This document shows positions 17,130 through 26,400 of a stretch of 64,000 nt of DNA, piece by piece; the first letter of the stretch is position 1, and every line of letters starts with the position of its first letter. The notes beneath the pieces are model-generated. The model did not search any database and was not told the DNA's origin. It was given only the letters and a program-made list of their open reading frames with translations. Where the stretch lies: assembly GCA_965242775.1 (NCBI GenBank), contig CBDETI010000027.1, positions 186,001-250,000 on the forward strand. The letters run 5' to 3'. Made by a program: the position numbers and the translations under genes. The stretch is from JAWPMT01 sp965242775. GTDB taxonomy: Bacteria > Bacteroidota > Bacteroidia > Cytophagales > Cyclobacteriaceae.

Positions 17130-18671
17130 ATGGATAGAAAGTCACTATATGTAATTGTAGGACTAATGAGTATCGCGTTGGTGGGGCTGGTGATATTTCA
17201 GTTGTATTGGATTGATTCGGTCATGCGGGAAAATGAGGAGCGGTTCAAGAAGGACGTGATATCGGCATTACATACAGTTTCCGAAAAACTTGAAAAACAA
17301 GAGACATACTCAATCATCAACCAGCAACTACACGCCTACCGACCACAGATAATTCGAAGCCCCTTACATGCCCAAGGCGGACAGGCAAGTTTCTTTTTTG
17401 AAATACACGATTCCCTGGGGTTGGCCCAGGATTTCAGTTTCTATTTCGACTTATCGGGAGGCAACTATCAGTTTTCGCAGGAACCTTTCCCCAACAAGAC
17501 GTCACCTGATCAGTCACAGGCTCCTTGGCAGGATCTGGAGGGTGACCTGCAAAAAGTGTCGAACAAGTCCAACATGATGGTCTCCGTTTTGCGACAAATG
17601 GTAAGTAACGAGCGGTTTGCCAATCGACGTATCAGGCCTACTGAGCTTGACTCTATGTTGACGGGTGAGCTACAGGAACGAGGAATCAATATCGCTTTTA
17701 ACTATGGGGTTTTGACTCCCAGACAAGACCAGTTTATCTTTTTGAAATCACCTTCCAGTGGCGAAGAGCTGGTAAAAAGCGAATTAAAGGCGAGCCTCTT
17801 TCCGAACGACCTCACCGGCCCGCAGGAGATGCTGGTTGTCGATTTTCCAGCGAAGAGCCAGTTTCTGTTAGGCAAAATCTGGTTTACCTCAGCAAGTTCG
17901 GGGGTATTGGTTTTGGTGATCATGTTCTGCTTTGGCTACGCGGTAAGAACCATTCTCAGGCAGAAAAAACTGTCGGAGATGAAGAGTGATTTCATCAATA
18001 ACATGACCCACGAATTGAAAACCCCCATTGCAACAGTAGGTCTTGCTGTTGAGGCACTGCAGGACGAAGCTTTAAAAAAGGAAGCCATCATCAGAGACAA
18101 GTATTTGTCCATGATTGGTGAGGAGAACCATCGCCTCGGACAGCATGTGGAAAAAGTGCTGCAAATGGCGGCCATTGAGAAGCGAGATGTGACCATGAAA
18201 ATGGAACCTATCGATCTTCACGAGCTTATTTCAAAGGCGCAAACCAAGATCGGGCTACAGGTTGAAAGTAAAAATGGCACGCTAAAGGCTATTTTGAATG
18301 CCAGGGAATTCATGGTTCGGGGCGACCAAGTACATCTGATGAATGTGGTCCTCAACCTATTGGATAATGCATTAAAATACTCACCGGAGAATCCACATAT
18401 TGTGATCCGCACCGAACAAAGCAGGGAGAACCTGGTGCTTTCTATACAGGACCATGGACAAGGTATGTCCAAGGAAGCATTGAAGCAGATATTTCAAAAA
18501 TTTTACCGGGTGCCCACCGGCAATGTGCACAATGTCAAGGGGTTTGGCTTAGGCCTTTCTTACGTGAAAAATGTAATTGATCAGCACGGAGGCAAAGTGC
18601 AAGTGGAGAGTGAATTAGGCAAGGGCAGCAAGTTTTTTATCATCTTACCCACATTTCATGCAGAATCCTAA
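17130..18671 (+). CDS. sensor histidine kinase (second two-component system)
   Basis: This 513-residue kinase starts at MDRKSLYVIVGLMSIALVGL, which is the first TM helix. A periplasmic sensor of about 230 residues and a second TM near 255-275 follow. The H box is NNMTHELKTPIATVG with H294, and the ATPase domain has LNLLDNALKYS, DHGQGMS and GFGLGLSYVKNV. An extension to 17082 would add 16 non-hydrophobic residues with no support. The regulator at 18658 overlaps its end by 14 bp. Compared with the first kinase it has a much larger sensor domain. Confidence 0.93.
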   Translation: MDRKSLYVIVGLMSIALVGLVIFQLYWIDSVMRENEERFKKDVISALHTVSEKLEKQETYSIINQQLHAYRPQIIRSPLHAQGGQASFFFEIHDSLGLAQDFSFYFDLSGGNYQFSQEPFPNKTSPDQSQAPWQDLEGDLQKVSNKSNMMVSVLRQMVSNERFANRRIRPTELDSMLTGELQERGINIAFNYGVLTPRQDQFIFLKSPSSGEELVKSELKASLFPNDLTGPQEMLVVDFPAKSQFLLGKIWFTSASSGVLVLVIMFCFGYAVRTILRQKKLSEMKSDFINNMTHELKTPIATVGLAVEALQDEALKKEAIIRDKYLSMIGEENHRLGQHVEKVLQMAAIEKRDVTMKMEPIDLHELISKAQTKIGLQVESKNGTLKAILNAREFMVRGDQVHLMNVVLNLLDNALKYSPENPHIVIRTEQSRENLVLSIQDHGQGMSKEALKQIFQKFYRVPTGNVHNVKGFGLGLSYVKNVIDQHGGKVQVESELGKGSKFFIILPTFHAES

Positions 18672-19353
18672 AATACTGTTAGTAGAAGACGATCCCAATC
18701 TTGGGCAGATTTTAAGCGAGTACCTGACTCTCAAGGGCCTTGATACGCAACTCGCAGTTGACGGTGAAGCCGGATCTCTTGCCTTTGGTGAGGGTAGGTT
18801 TGACCTCTGCATTTTGGATCTTATGATGCCCAAAAAGGATGGTTTTACCCTAGCTCAGGAAATCAGAGAAAAGAACCAGACGGTCCCCATTATTTTCCTT
18901 ACAGCCAAATCAATGAAGGAGGACGTGGTGCAAGGCTTTAAAATTGGTGCCGACGACTATGTGACTAAGCCATTCAGTATGGAAGAACTCATGCTTAGGA
19001 TTGGAGCTGTGTTAAAAAGAACGCTGAAGGAGACACAGGACAAGGAACTCCCGAAAGAATTTAAGATAGGCGCACTTACCTACTATTATGATGAAAACAG
19101 ACTGATCACCCCAATGCGGGAGATCAAGCTCACCACGAAGGAAAATGAGCTTTTGCGTGTCTTTTTTGAAAATGTAAACAAAACTGTTGATCGCAGCGAC
19201 GCCTTGAAAAGGATTTGGAAAGATGATAGTTACTTTAACGCCCGTAGCATGGATGTTTACATTGCCAAAATCAGGAAATACCTGAAGGACGATGAGCAAC
19301 TCAAGATATTAACGGTTCATGGTGAGGGATTTAAACTAGTACATCTTAATTGA
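18658..19353 (+). CDS. OmpR-family response regulator (second system)
   Basis: A 231-residue receiver plus winged-helix regulator. The receiver shows VEDDPN, phospho-acceptor D54 in CILDLMMPKKDG, and YVTKPFSMEEL. The DNA-binding domain includes LTTKENELLRVFF and SMDVYIAKIRKYL. It overlaps its kinase and probably shares one mRNA. It resembles RprY-type regulators of Bacteroidota, but the regulon cannot be seen here. Confidence 0.94.
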   Translation: MQNPKILLVEDDPNLGQILSEYLTLKGLDTQLAVDGEAGSLAFGEGRFDLCILDLMMPKKDGFTLAQEIREKNQTVPIIFLTAKSMKEDVVQGFKIGADDYVTKPFSMEELMLRIGAVLKRTLKETQDKELPKEFKIGALTYYYDENRLITPMREIKLTTKENELLRVFFENVNKTVDRSDALKRIWKDDSYFNARSMDVYIAKIRKYLKDDEQLKILTVHGEGFKLVHLN

Positions 19354-19452
19354 GGCAGAATCACTACCTTTAAGAAGGAATCGTCTAAGATTCAGACGGC
19401 ATTTAAGTCGGCCTTTCTTTGACCACAATTTTTTTTTTCATTCCTTCGCCAC

Positions 19453-20175
19453 ATGCAGTTAGTACCATCCATTTCAGTGATAGGCGGCCGGACCATTAGG
19501 CTTACCCAAGGGGATTATGACAATGAGAAGTCTTATGACCTGAGTCCGTTGGATGTAGCGCAGAAATTTCAGGATCACGGCATCAGAAGAGTGCATGTGG
19601 TGGATTTGGATGGTGCCAAAGAAGGGCGACTGATCAATTACCCCACACTCGAGACCATCGCCGGGTATACCAATTTGAAAATAAATTTTTCGGGAGGGCT
19701 GCATACCGATGGTGACCTCAACAAGACGTTTGAAGCCGGGGCTGACAGCATTACTTCTGCGACTATTGCGGTTTATAATAAGGAGCTATTTGCATCGTGG
19801 CTTATGTCTTATGGTCGCGAGAAAATTGCCCTCGGAGCGGATTGCCTCAATGGTCTTATCCGTGTTGGCGGGTGGCAAAAAGGAACCAAAGTAGACGTAT
19901 TTGAGCACATTAGTTTCTTCTACGAGCGAGGCCTAAAGTATTTAAAAACAACCGACATCTCACGGGACGGTGCTTTGGAAGGTCCCTCCTTTGATCTCTA
20001 CCAAGAGATAATGAAGAAATTCCCGGATCTCTGTGTCTTTGCCAGTGGTGGTGTCCGTAATATGGATGATATCAGAAGACTAAAAGATGATGGCCTTTAC
20101 GGTGTGATTTTTGGCAAGGCTTTTTATGAGGGGAAAATCTCCTTGAAAGAAATAGATCAATTCGTCGCTACTTAG
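19453..20175 (+). CDS. HisA-like TIM-barrel protein with altered catalytic position
   Basis: The 240-residue sequence is clearly of the HisA (ProFAR isomerase) family: RLTQGDYDNEK, VVDLDGAKEG, LGADCLNG, TTDISRDGALEGPS, FASGGVRNMDDI and GVIFGKAFYEG. HisA enzymes carry a general-base aspartate in the first strand (IPAIDLIDG). Here the segment is VPSISVIGG, with serine at position 8. The other catalytic aspartate (GADC) is kept. No other histidine genes are adjacent. It is either a weak or rerouted HisA or a paralogue with another role. A hisA symbol is withheld for this reason. Confidence 0.8.
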   Translation: MQLVPSISVIGGRTIRLTQGDYDNEKSYDLSPLDVAQKFQDHGIRRVHVVDLDGAKEGRLINYPTLETIAGYTNLKINFSGGLHTDGDLNKTFEAGADSITSATIAVYNKELFASWLMSYGREKIALGADCLNGLIRVGGWQKGTKVDVFEHISFFYERGLKYLKTTDISRDGALEGPSFDLYQEIMKKFPDLCVFASGGVRNMDDIRRLKDDGLYGVIFGKAFYEGKISLKEIDQFVAT

Positions 20176-20497
20176 CTTCGAGTAGGTTGATATCCCCGTT
20201 CTCAAAACTTCCATCGTCCTCATATTTGAACTTGTAGAGGAAGTAGAAAATGAAATTGAACTTCTTGAACGAACTCTCGCTGCTGTCGGCTTCTGCAAAA
20301 GCTTGCTGTGGCGGAGTGGTAACCGTAGCACCGGACGAGCCACCACCAACGTCTTCAACGGATTCAGGTAAAACCTCCTTCTTGTTTGGTTGTTGCTCCT
20401 CACTTTTCGATTTCTCCCCGGTAGTGTAACTTGGAGTCGTTCCGAAACCGACAGAAATTAAGCCGAAAACTAGCAGTATGGTTAGTAAATACTTCAG
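20168..20497 (-). CDS. small exported hypothetical protein with apparent CTG start
   Basis: On the minus strand a 109-codon open frame runs from CTG at 20497 to TAG at 20168. It begins LKYLLTILLVFGLISVGFG, a clean signal peptide. A Pro/Ser/Gln-rich low-complexity stretch follows, then KKFNFIFYFLYKFKYEDDGS and a short tail. No ATG, GTG or TTG is available before the signal peptide, because an in-frame TAA lies 8 codons upstream. CTG therefore seems to replace ATG. The stop overlaps the convergent HisA-like gene by 8 bp. I do not recognise the family. A start-codon mutation is the alternative explanation. Confidence 0.55.
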   Translation of the reverse strand: MKYLLTILLVFGLISVGFGTTPSYTTGEKSKSEEQQPNKKEVLPESVEDVGGGSSGATVTTPPQQAFAEADSSESSFKKFNFIFYFLYKFKYEDDGSFENGDINLLEAK

Positions 20498-20627
20498 TTT
20501 TAAGAAGGTTTGATTTTCTTAAGAACGGTAAAATAATGATTTGGTTAACGGGATAACAAATTTTAACCGCATTTAATTGGGTTGTTACGGATCAGTGCAA
20601 ACGATTTCGCGACAGAATGAAGCCTAA

Positions 20628-22268
20628 ATGACACATATGACACAAGAGATAAGAGCGAACCTCATTGACCTGCACAGGAAAAGGATTTTTCCCGCATCGA
20701 TTCTCTTTGATGAGGTTATTTTGAAAATAACGGAAGTGAATGAACCTTGTACCGGATACATCCTCCCTGGTTTTGTGGATGCACACGTCCATATCGAAAG
20801 TTCGATGTTAGTTCCCTCGGAGTTTGCGCGTTTGGCTGTCCGTCATGGGACAGTGGCTACAGTTTCTGATCCTCATGAGATTGCTAATGTCCTCGGAGTG
20901 GAAGGGGTTGAGTACATGATCGATGATGGCAATCGGGTGAATTTCAAGTTCAACTTCGGCGCCCCCTCCTGCGTCCCGGCTACGGTATTCGAAACAGCTG
21001 GAGCTACCATCGATTCCACTGATATTGCGGCACTACTTGCGCGCGCCGATATCAAATACCTGGCCGAAATGATGAACTGGCCTGGGGTGCTTAATGAAGA
21101 TCCGGAGGTAATGGCCAAACTGCAAGCTGCTAATTTGGCCGGTAAGCCCGTGGATGGACACGCACCTGGCCTGATGGGTGATCTGGCGCAGACATACATT
21201 TCAAAAGGCATAACCACGGACCATGAGTGCTTCACCTACAATGAAGGATTGGATAAACTGCAAAAGGGTATGCACATCCTTATTCGGGAGGGGAGTGCTG
21301 CCAAAAATTTTGAAGATCTAATCAACCTGATAAGCATCGATCCTGGAAAGATCATGTTCTGCTCGGACGACAAACATCCGGATGACCTGATAAAACATCA
21401 TATCGACGATCTTGTACGACGAGCGCTCGCGAGGGGGTTGGATCTTTTTGATATCCTGCAAGCCGCATGTGTCAACCCGGTGAATCATTATGATCTGGAG
21501 GTAGGTTTACTCCGTGAGGGCGATCCGGCGGATTTCATCATGATAGACAATACAAGTACGAGCTTCAAGGTATTAAAAACCTGGATCAACGGCGAGTTGG
21601 TTGCGACTGGTTCAAAAGTGAGCATACCGAGGGTTGCCAGTGTTGTTGTCAACAATTTCGAAGCACAACCACTGGCACCAGACGATTTGATAGTTTCCAA
21701 TCTGAAGTCAAAACTTGCCGTCATTTCGGTCAGGGACGGTCAGCTTATAACTGATAAAGCAACCGTTGATACCAGCGTTCTGAGGGGTAAAGATCAGGTT
21801 TCTGTCGAACAGGATATAGTGAAACTAGTGGTCTACAACAGGTATCAGCCCTCACGGCCTTGCGTGGCTTTTGTGACCAACTTCAACTTGACGCGCGGAG
21901 CGCTCGCTTCTACGGTGGCCCACGACTCCCACAATATTGTAGCGGTAGGTACCAACAACCTGGATTTAACCCAGGCTATCAACGACCTGATTGATGCAAA
22001 AGGAGGGATATCCTACGCCAGTTCTGGCAAAACTGACCTCCTACCGCTAGAGGTGGCAGGACTGATGACCTGTAGCGATGGAGAACTCGTCGCTTCCCAA
22101 TATACCAGGATGACTCGTTTTGTCAAGACAGAACTCGGCTGCCCGTTGATATCCCCTTATATGACCTTGTCCTTTCTGGCCTTGCTGGTAATTCCCAAGC
22201 TGAAACTGAGCGACCAAGGTCTTTTTGACGCTGAGAAGTTTGAGTTTATACCCCTATCATCGGGCTAG
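20628..22268 (+). CDS. ade: adenine deaminase
   Basis: Adenine deaminase of the amidohydrolase superfamily converts adenine to hypoxanthine and ammonia for purine salvage. The 546-residue protein has the metal-binding motif GFVDAHVHIESSML, then SDPHEIANVLG, DGHAPGL, TTDHECFT and the catalytic region MFCSDDKHPDDL. The C-terminal subdomain has VAHDSHNIVAVG and ends near SPYMTLSFLALLVIPKLKL, as in the family. The start may instead be the second ATG at 20637. It converges with asd, with a 4-bp overlap of the stops. Confidence 0.95.
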   Translation: MTHMTQEIRANLIDLHRKRIFPASILFDEVILKITEVNEPCTGYILPGFVDAHVHIESSMLVPSEFARLAVRHGTVATVSDPHEIANVLGVEGVEYMIDDGNRVNFKFNFGAPSCVPATVFETAGATIDSTDIAALLARADIKYLAEMMNWPGVLNEDPEVMAKLQAANLAGKPVDGHAPGLMGDLAQTYISKGITTDHECFTYNEGLDKLQKGMHILIREGSAAKNFEDLINLISIDPGKIMFCSDDKHPDDLIKHHIDDLVRRALARGLDLFDILQAACVNPVNHYDLEVGLLREGDPADFIMIDNTSTSFKVLKTWINGELVATGSKVSIPRVASVVVNNFEAQPLAPDDLIVSNLKSKLAVISVRDGQLITDKATVDTSVLRGKDQVSVEQDIVKLVVYNRYQPSRPCVAFVTNFNLTRGALASTVAHDSHNIVAVGTNNLDLTQAINDLIDAKGGISYASSGKTDLLPLEVAGLMTCSDGELVASQYTRMTRFVKTELGCPLISPYMTLSFLALLVIPKLKLSDQGLFDAEKFEFIPLSSG

Positions 22269-23257
22269 TATACAAGACTATGCTCCATCATGTATTCTGC
22301 GATCTGCACCGCATTCGTTGCAGCGCCCTTTCTTAGGTTATCCGCTACAATCCACATGTTTATTGTCTTGGGCTGGGTCTCATCCCTGCGAATTCTCCCA
22401 ACAAAGACTTCATCTTTGCCATGGGCGCTAATTGGCATTGGGTAAGTGTTGCTTGACGGATCATCCTCTACCACGACGCCAGGAGTAGATGCAAGAATTT
22501 GCCGTACCTCAGCCAAGTCGTATTCCTCGTCAAACTCGACATTCACCGATTCCGAGTGACCTCCCATCGCAGGGATGCGCACGCAAGTCGCACTTACCTG
22601 AATGCTATCGTCCTGTAATATTTTCTTAGTCTCATTGACCATTTTCATTTCCTCCTTGGTGTACCCATTGTCCATGAAAACGTCGATGTGCGGCAAGGCA
22701 TTTTGGTCGATCGGATGTGGGTACACCGTTGGTCCATCGATACCGTTACGTTCGTTCATCATTTGGTCCACTGCGTCTTTGCCAGTGCCGGTTACGGACT
22801 GGTAGGTGGAAACGATTATTCGCTTGATCGTGTACCGATCGTGAAGTGGTGCCAGCGCCAACACCATTTGAATGGTTGAGCAATTGGGGTTGGCAATGAT
22901 CCTATCGTCAATCCTCAAATCTTTGCCGTTTATTTCCGGGACCACCAGCTTCTTGTCTGGATCCATACGCCAGGCAGAGGAGTTATCTATTACGATTGTC
23001 CCCGCTTCCTCGAATTTGGGGGCCCATTCCAGAGAAGTCCCGCCTCCAGCTGAAAAAATTGCCACATCCGGTTTTGTCGCTAGCGCCTCTTCCAATACAA
23101 TCACGGTCCATTCTTTACCCTTGCACATTACCTTTTTCCCTGCGGATCGAGCCGAAGCTACCGGGATCAATTCCGAATATTCAACATTTCTTTCTTCCAG
23201 GATTCTCAGTACTTCCTGTCCTACTAATCCCGTAGCACCTACAACGGCAAGTTTCAT
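22265..23257 (-). CDS. asd: aspartate-semialdehyde dehydrogenase
   Basis: Asd reduces aspartyl phosphate to aspartate semialdehyde in the lysine/threonine/methionine/diaminopimelate pathway. The 330-residue protein starts MKLAVVGATGLVGQEVLRIL (NADP-binding Rossmann loop). The active-site cysteine lies in IANPNCSTIQMVLAL. Other family segments are VSTYQSVTGTGK and RIPAMGGHSESVNVEF, with the base histidine in the latter. The length is typical. It is divergent from the giant surface-protein gene across 225 bp. Confidence 0.97.
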   Translation of the reverse strand: MKLAVVGATGLVGQEVLRILEERNVEYSELIPVASARSAGKKVMCKGKEWTVIVLEEALATKPDVAIFSAGGGTSLEWAPKFEEAGTIVIDNSSAWRMDPDKKLVVPEINGKDLRIDDRIIANPNCSTIQMVLALAPLHDRYTIKRIIVSTYQSVTGTGKDAVDQMMNERNGIDGPTVYPHPIDQNALPHIDVFMDNGYTKEEMKMVNETKKILQDDSIQVSATCVRIPAMGGHSESVNVEFDEEYDLAEVRQILASTPGVVVEDDPSSNTYPMPISAHGKDEVFVGRIRRDETQPKTINMWIVADNLRKGAATNAVQIAEYMMEHSLVY

Positions 23258-23482
23258 TCCTAAATAACTTTTAAATGGTTGTTTTTCGAGGGGTGGACCG
23301 CAAAACTAGAAATTAAACGGCTGTCGCTCCAAGGAACTGATAAGAATCACCAAATTCACCACAAATTTTCTGAATATTCCATGGTGCTGTACGAGATGAA
23401 GCAGCGGTTTAATGTTATCTTGATTTAAGATTTGTGCGCAGCTAACCTTCAGAAAGTAAATTTAAGGCCCCTGTAATCGCCG
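23258..23482. other. divergent intergenic region of asd and the giant surface protein
   Basis: This 225-bp region must carry promoters in both directions. TTTAAGATTTG near 23426-23436 only approximates a -7 box. No RNA gene or terminator was recognised. Confidence 0.35.
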
Positions 23483-26400
23483 ATGTTCAAAGCCACCCTC
23501 CTGACGTTCACACTTCTTTGCGTCTTCCAAGCGTTTGCTCAGGTGACCGACTCATTCGATGATGGCGACTTTTCTACATCACCATCTTGGAATCCCTCCA
23601 CGATTAGTGGTACCGACGATTGGCAAATCAGTGGTGCACTGGAACTTCAGACTAACGGCCCCACGACGATGGGTAATGCCCAGATCTATATTACGACGGC
23701 CAATGCAATCGACTTAAGTAATAATACCGTCCAGTGGGAATTGAAAGTTGAATACACCATCAGCGATGATGGTAGTAGCTCCAATTTCGCACGAGTTTAT
23801 CTGGTGGCTGATGCCACCGACCTGACTGATGACCCCAATGGCTACTATGTGCAACTTGGAGAGTCGGGTTCCAATGATGGTATTGACCTATTCAAAACTT
23901 CTTCGAGTACCGCTATAATCACCGATGACGATGATCTGATATCCTCAGGCATCGAGGTAAGTCTCCGGATCACCAGAACTTCTTCTGGCTTTTGGACTTT
24001 GGAAGCAGATGCTGCAGGAGGGAGTTCCTATAGCGAGATCGGTACTGCCACGGACACGGATTTTACAACCACCAGTCATTTTGGTTTGCTTGTAGCACAC
24101 TCTTCCGGCAGGTCTGACGCTTTCCTATTCGACGATATAAACATTTCAATTACACCAGTCGCTGACACAACACCTCCTGAACTAAGCACCGTAGCGGCAA
24201 GTTCTGCCACTACGATTGCCGTTGATTTTAATGAGGATGTGGAAGAGACAACAGCAGAGAACGCTTCAAATTATGAGATAGATGGAGTAACGATCACATC
24301 AGCGGTTCGTGACGCCACGGATAATAGTCTGGTAACCCTCACTGTGACAACCCTAACAAATGGCGAAAACTACGATTTGGTAGTAAACAATGTAGATGAC
24401 CTCAGTGCTAATAGTATTGCCACGGATGCTTCGCTTTCCTTCCAATACCTGGTGTTGAGTACGCCAGCTGCCCGCGATATAGTGATCAATGAATTTTCCG
24501 TTGATCCAAGCCCGCCAGTGAGTTTACCAGAGGTGGAATTCGTGGAGCTTTACAATCCAACTTCTAATTATTACGATCTGGCCGATTTCGTTATCGAGGA
24601 GGAGACTTCTTCCGGTGGCGTGTCAACCTCAGGCACGATGAGCTCACATGTATTGGCCCCTGAAGCCTTCGTGCTGATAGTAGATGAGGATGATGTTGCC
24701 AGTTTCACTTCCTACGGCGATGTGGTGGGCGTAAGTAGTTTGCCAGATTTTAACCTTACGAATTCTTCCGTGATCTTAAAAGATGGTGCGGATAATGAGC
24801 TGGATAGAATTGATTACGGATCGGACACCCCCCGTGATGGGATCACCTTTGAGCAAATAAACCCTTCACTACCATGTACTGGAGAATTTAACTTCTCCTC
24901 CTCAACTCACGCCGACGGAGGAACACCAGGATCTGAAAACAGTGTTTTTGACGACACTCCGGATACGGCAGCACCCACTTTTAGTTCTTTGGAAGTGATC
25001 GACACGGATTCCTTACACGTGTCCTTTTCGGAGTTTCTTGAAGAAAGTGAGGTGTCCGCTGGCGATTTTTCACTGGATGGGTTTACGATCACCGAAGTTG
25101 TATTGATCGAAGACAATGCGGTCGCTTTATTGCTCAATACTGGACTGGTTTCGGAAACCACCTATGCGCTTGAGTTTTCTGGCCTACAGGATTGTAGTGG
25201 CAATGTTTTGACGGCTTCGTCTGAGACTTTTTATTATGACGTCACCGCGCCCTCATTGAACAGCCTGCTGGTGGCCAGTGACAATGCGGTTTTTTTAATT
25301 TTCAATGAGCCCCTGGATGAGTCCTCCTCCGAGACGGAAAGTAATTTCGTACTGGACCAAGCCATCGGCGAGCCCTCAACGAATATTCTTCAGGATAGTG
25401 CAGCTTATCGCCTCTTGGTCACTTTTGCTAGCTCCTTTTCGATCGGTACCACTTACACGCTCACGTTCTCAAATGTTGAAGATACCTCAGGTAATGCGTC
25501 ATCAGCTACCATGGTAGAATTCACTTTTCAAGATCAAATTGATTCTGCCAGGGTGGTGGCAGCCAATGTATTGGAAGTTGAGTTTTCTGAGGATGTAGAT
25601 GAAAACTCGTCCACCAGTACCTTTAACTATTTTCATGAAGATTTAGGGAATCCCTCGTCGATTCTATCTCAGGATGCATCAACTGTCAGATTGGTCTTCG
25701 AGAATAATTTCGATGAAAATGCGGAGAGTTTGCTTTATGTGGCTAATATTCTTTCGGAGGATGAAAGCGCCACGCTCCAAACTCCGGCCGTCAGCTTCGA
25801 ATATGATACGCGTGCACCCTCATTGACTTCCTCTGGGGCCTCCGGGCCGACCGAATTGACCCTGGAATTTGACGAAGCGCTTGACTCCTTATCCGCGACA
25901 AATCTGAGTTTCTACCAACTCGAGAATGAAGCATATCCTATCCAAGCTTCACTCGAGGCCAATGTGGTACGACTCACCTTTGCCAACGCTTTTACCGAAG
26001 AAGTTGAAACAGACTTAAGCTACTCGCGGATTGAAGATATTTTTGGTAATTCTTCGACGAAAAAGACCCTATCCTTTACGTACGATTCACTTGCGCCGCG
26101 ATTGAATGCAATCACGCAGTTAAATGACACCACCATCTCGATGTTGGTTAGCGAACCACTTGATCAGGATCAATTGCTCGCATCCGATTTCGTGGTTGGC
26201 AGCATCAACCCGGAAGAAATCGAGATCCTGGGGCCAGATAGTACCGAACTGAATTTAATTTTTGAAGAAGCCTTGATCTCTGACGAGTCTATGACATATG
26301 AAATTTTGAATTGGCAGGATCAGTCTGGGAATGCATTGACCTCCAGTTTGGCGGGGACTATCAACACGATAAACGCCAATCTGGCCCTGATCAAAGCGGA

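Noticed and set aside
20080..20403. 107-residue minus-strand frame overlapping the HisA-like gene
   Set aside because: It runs deep into the HisA-like gene and is a different frame from the signal-peptide frame at 20168-20497, which has better coding character.
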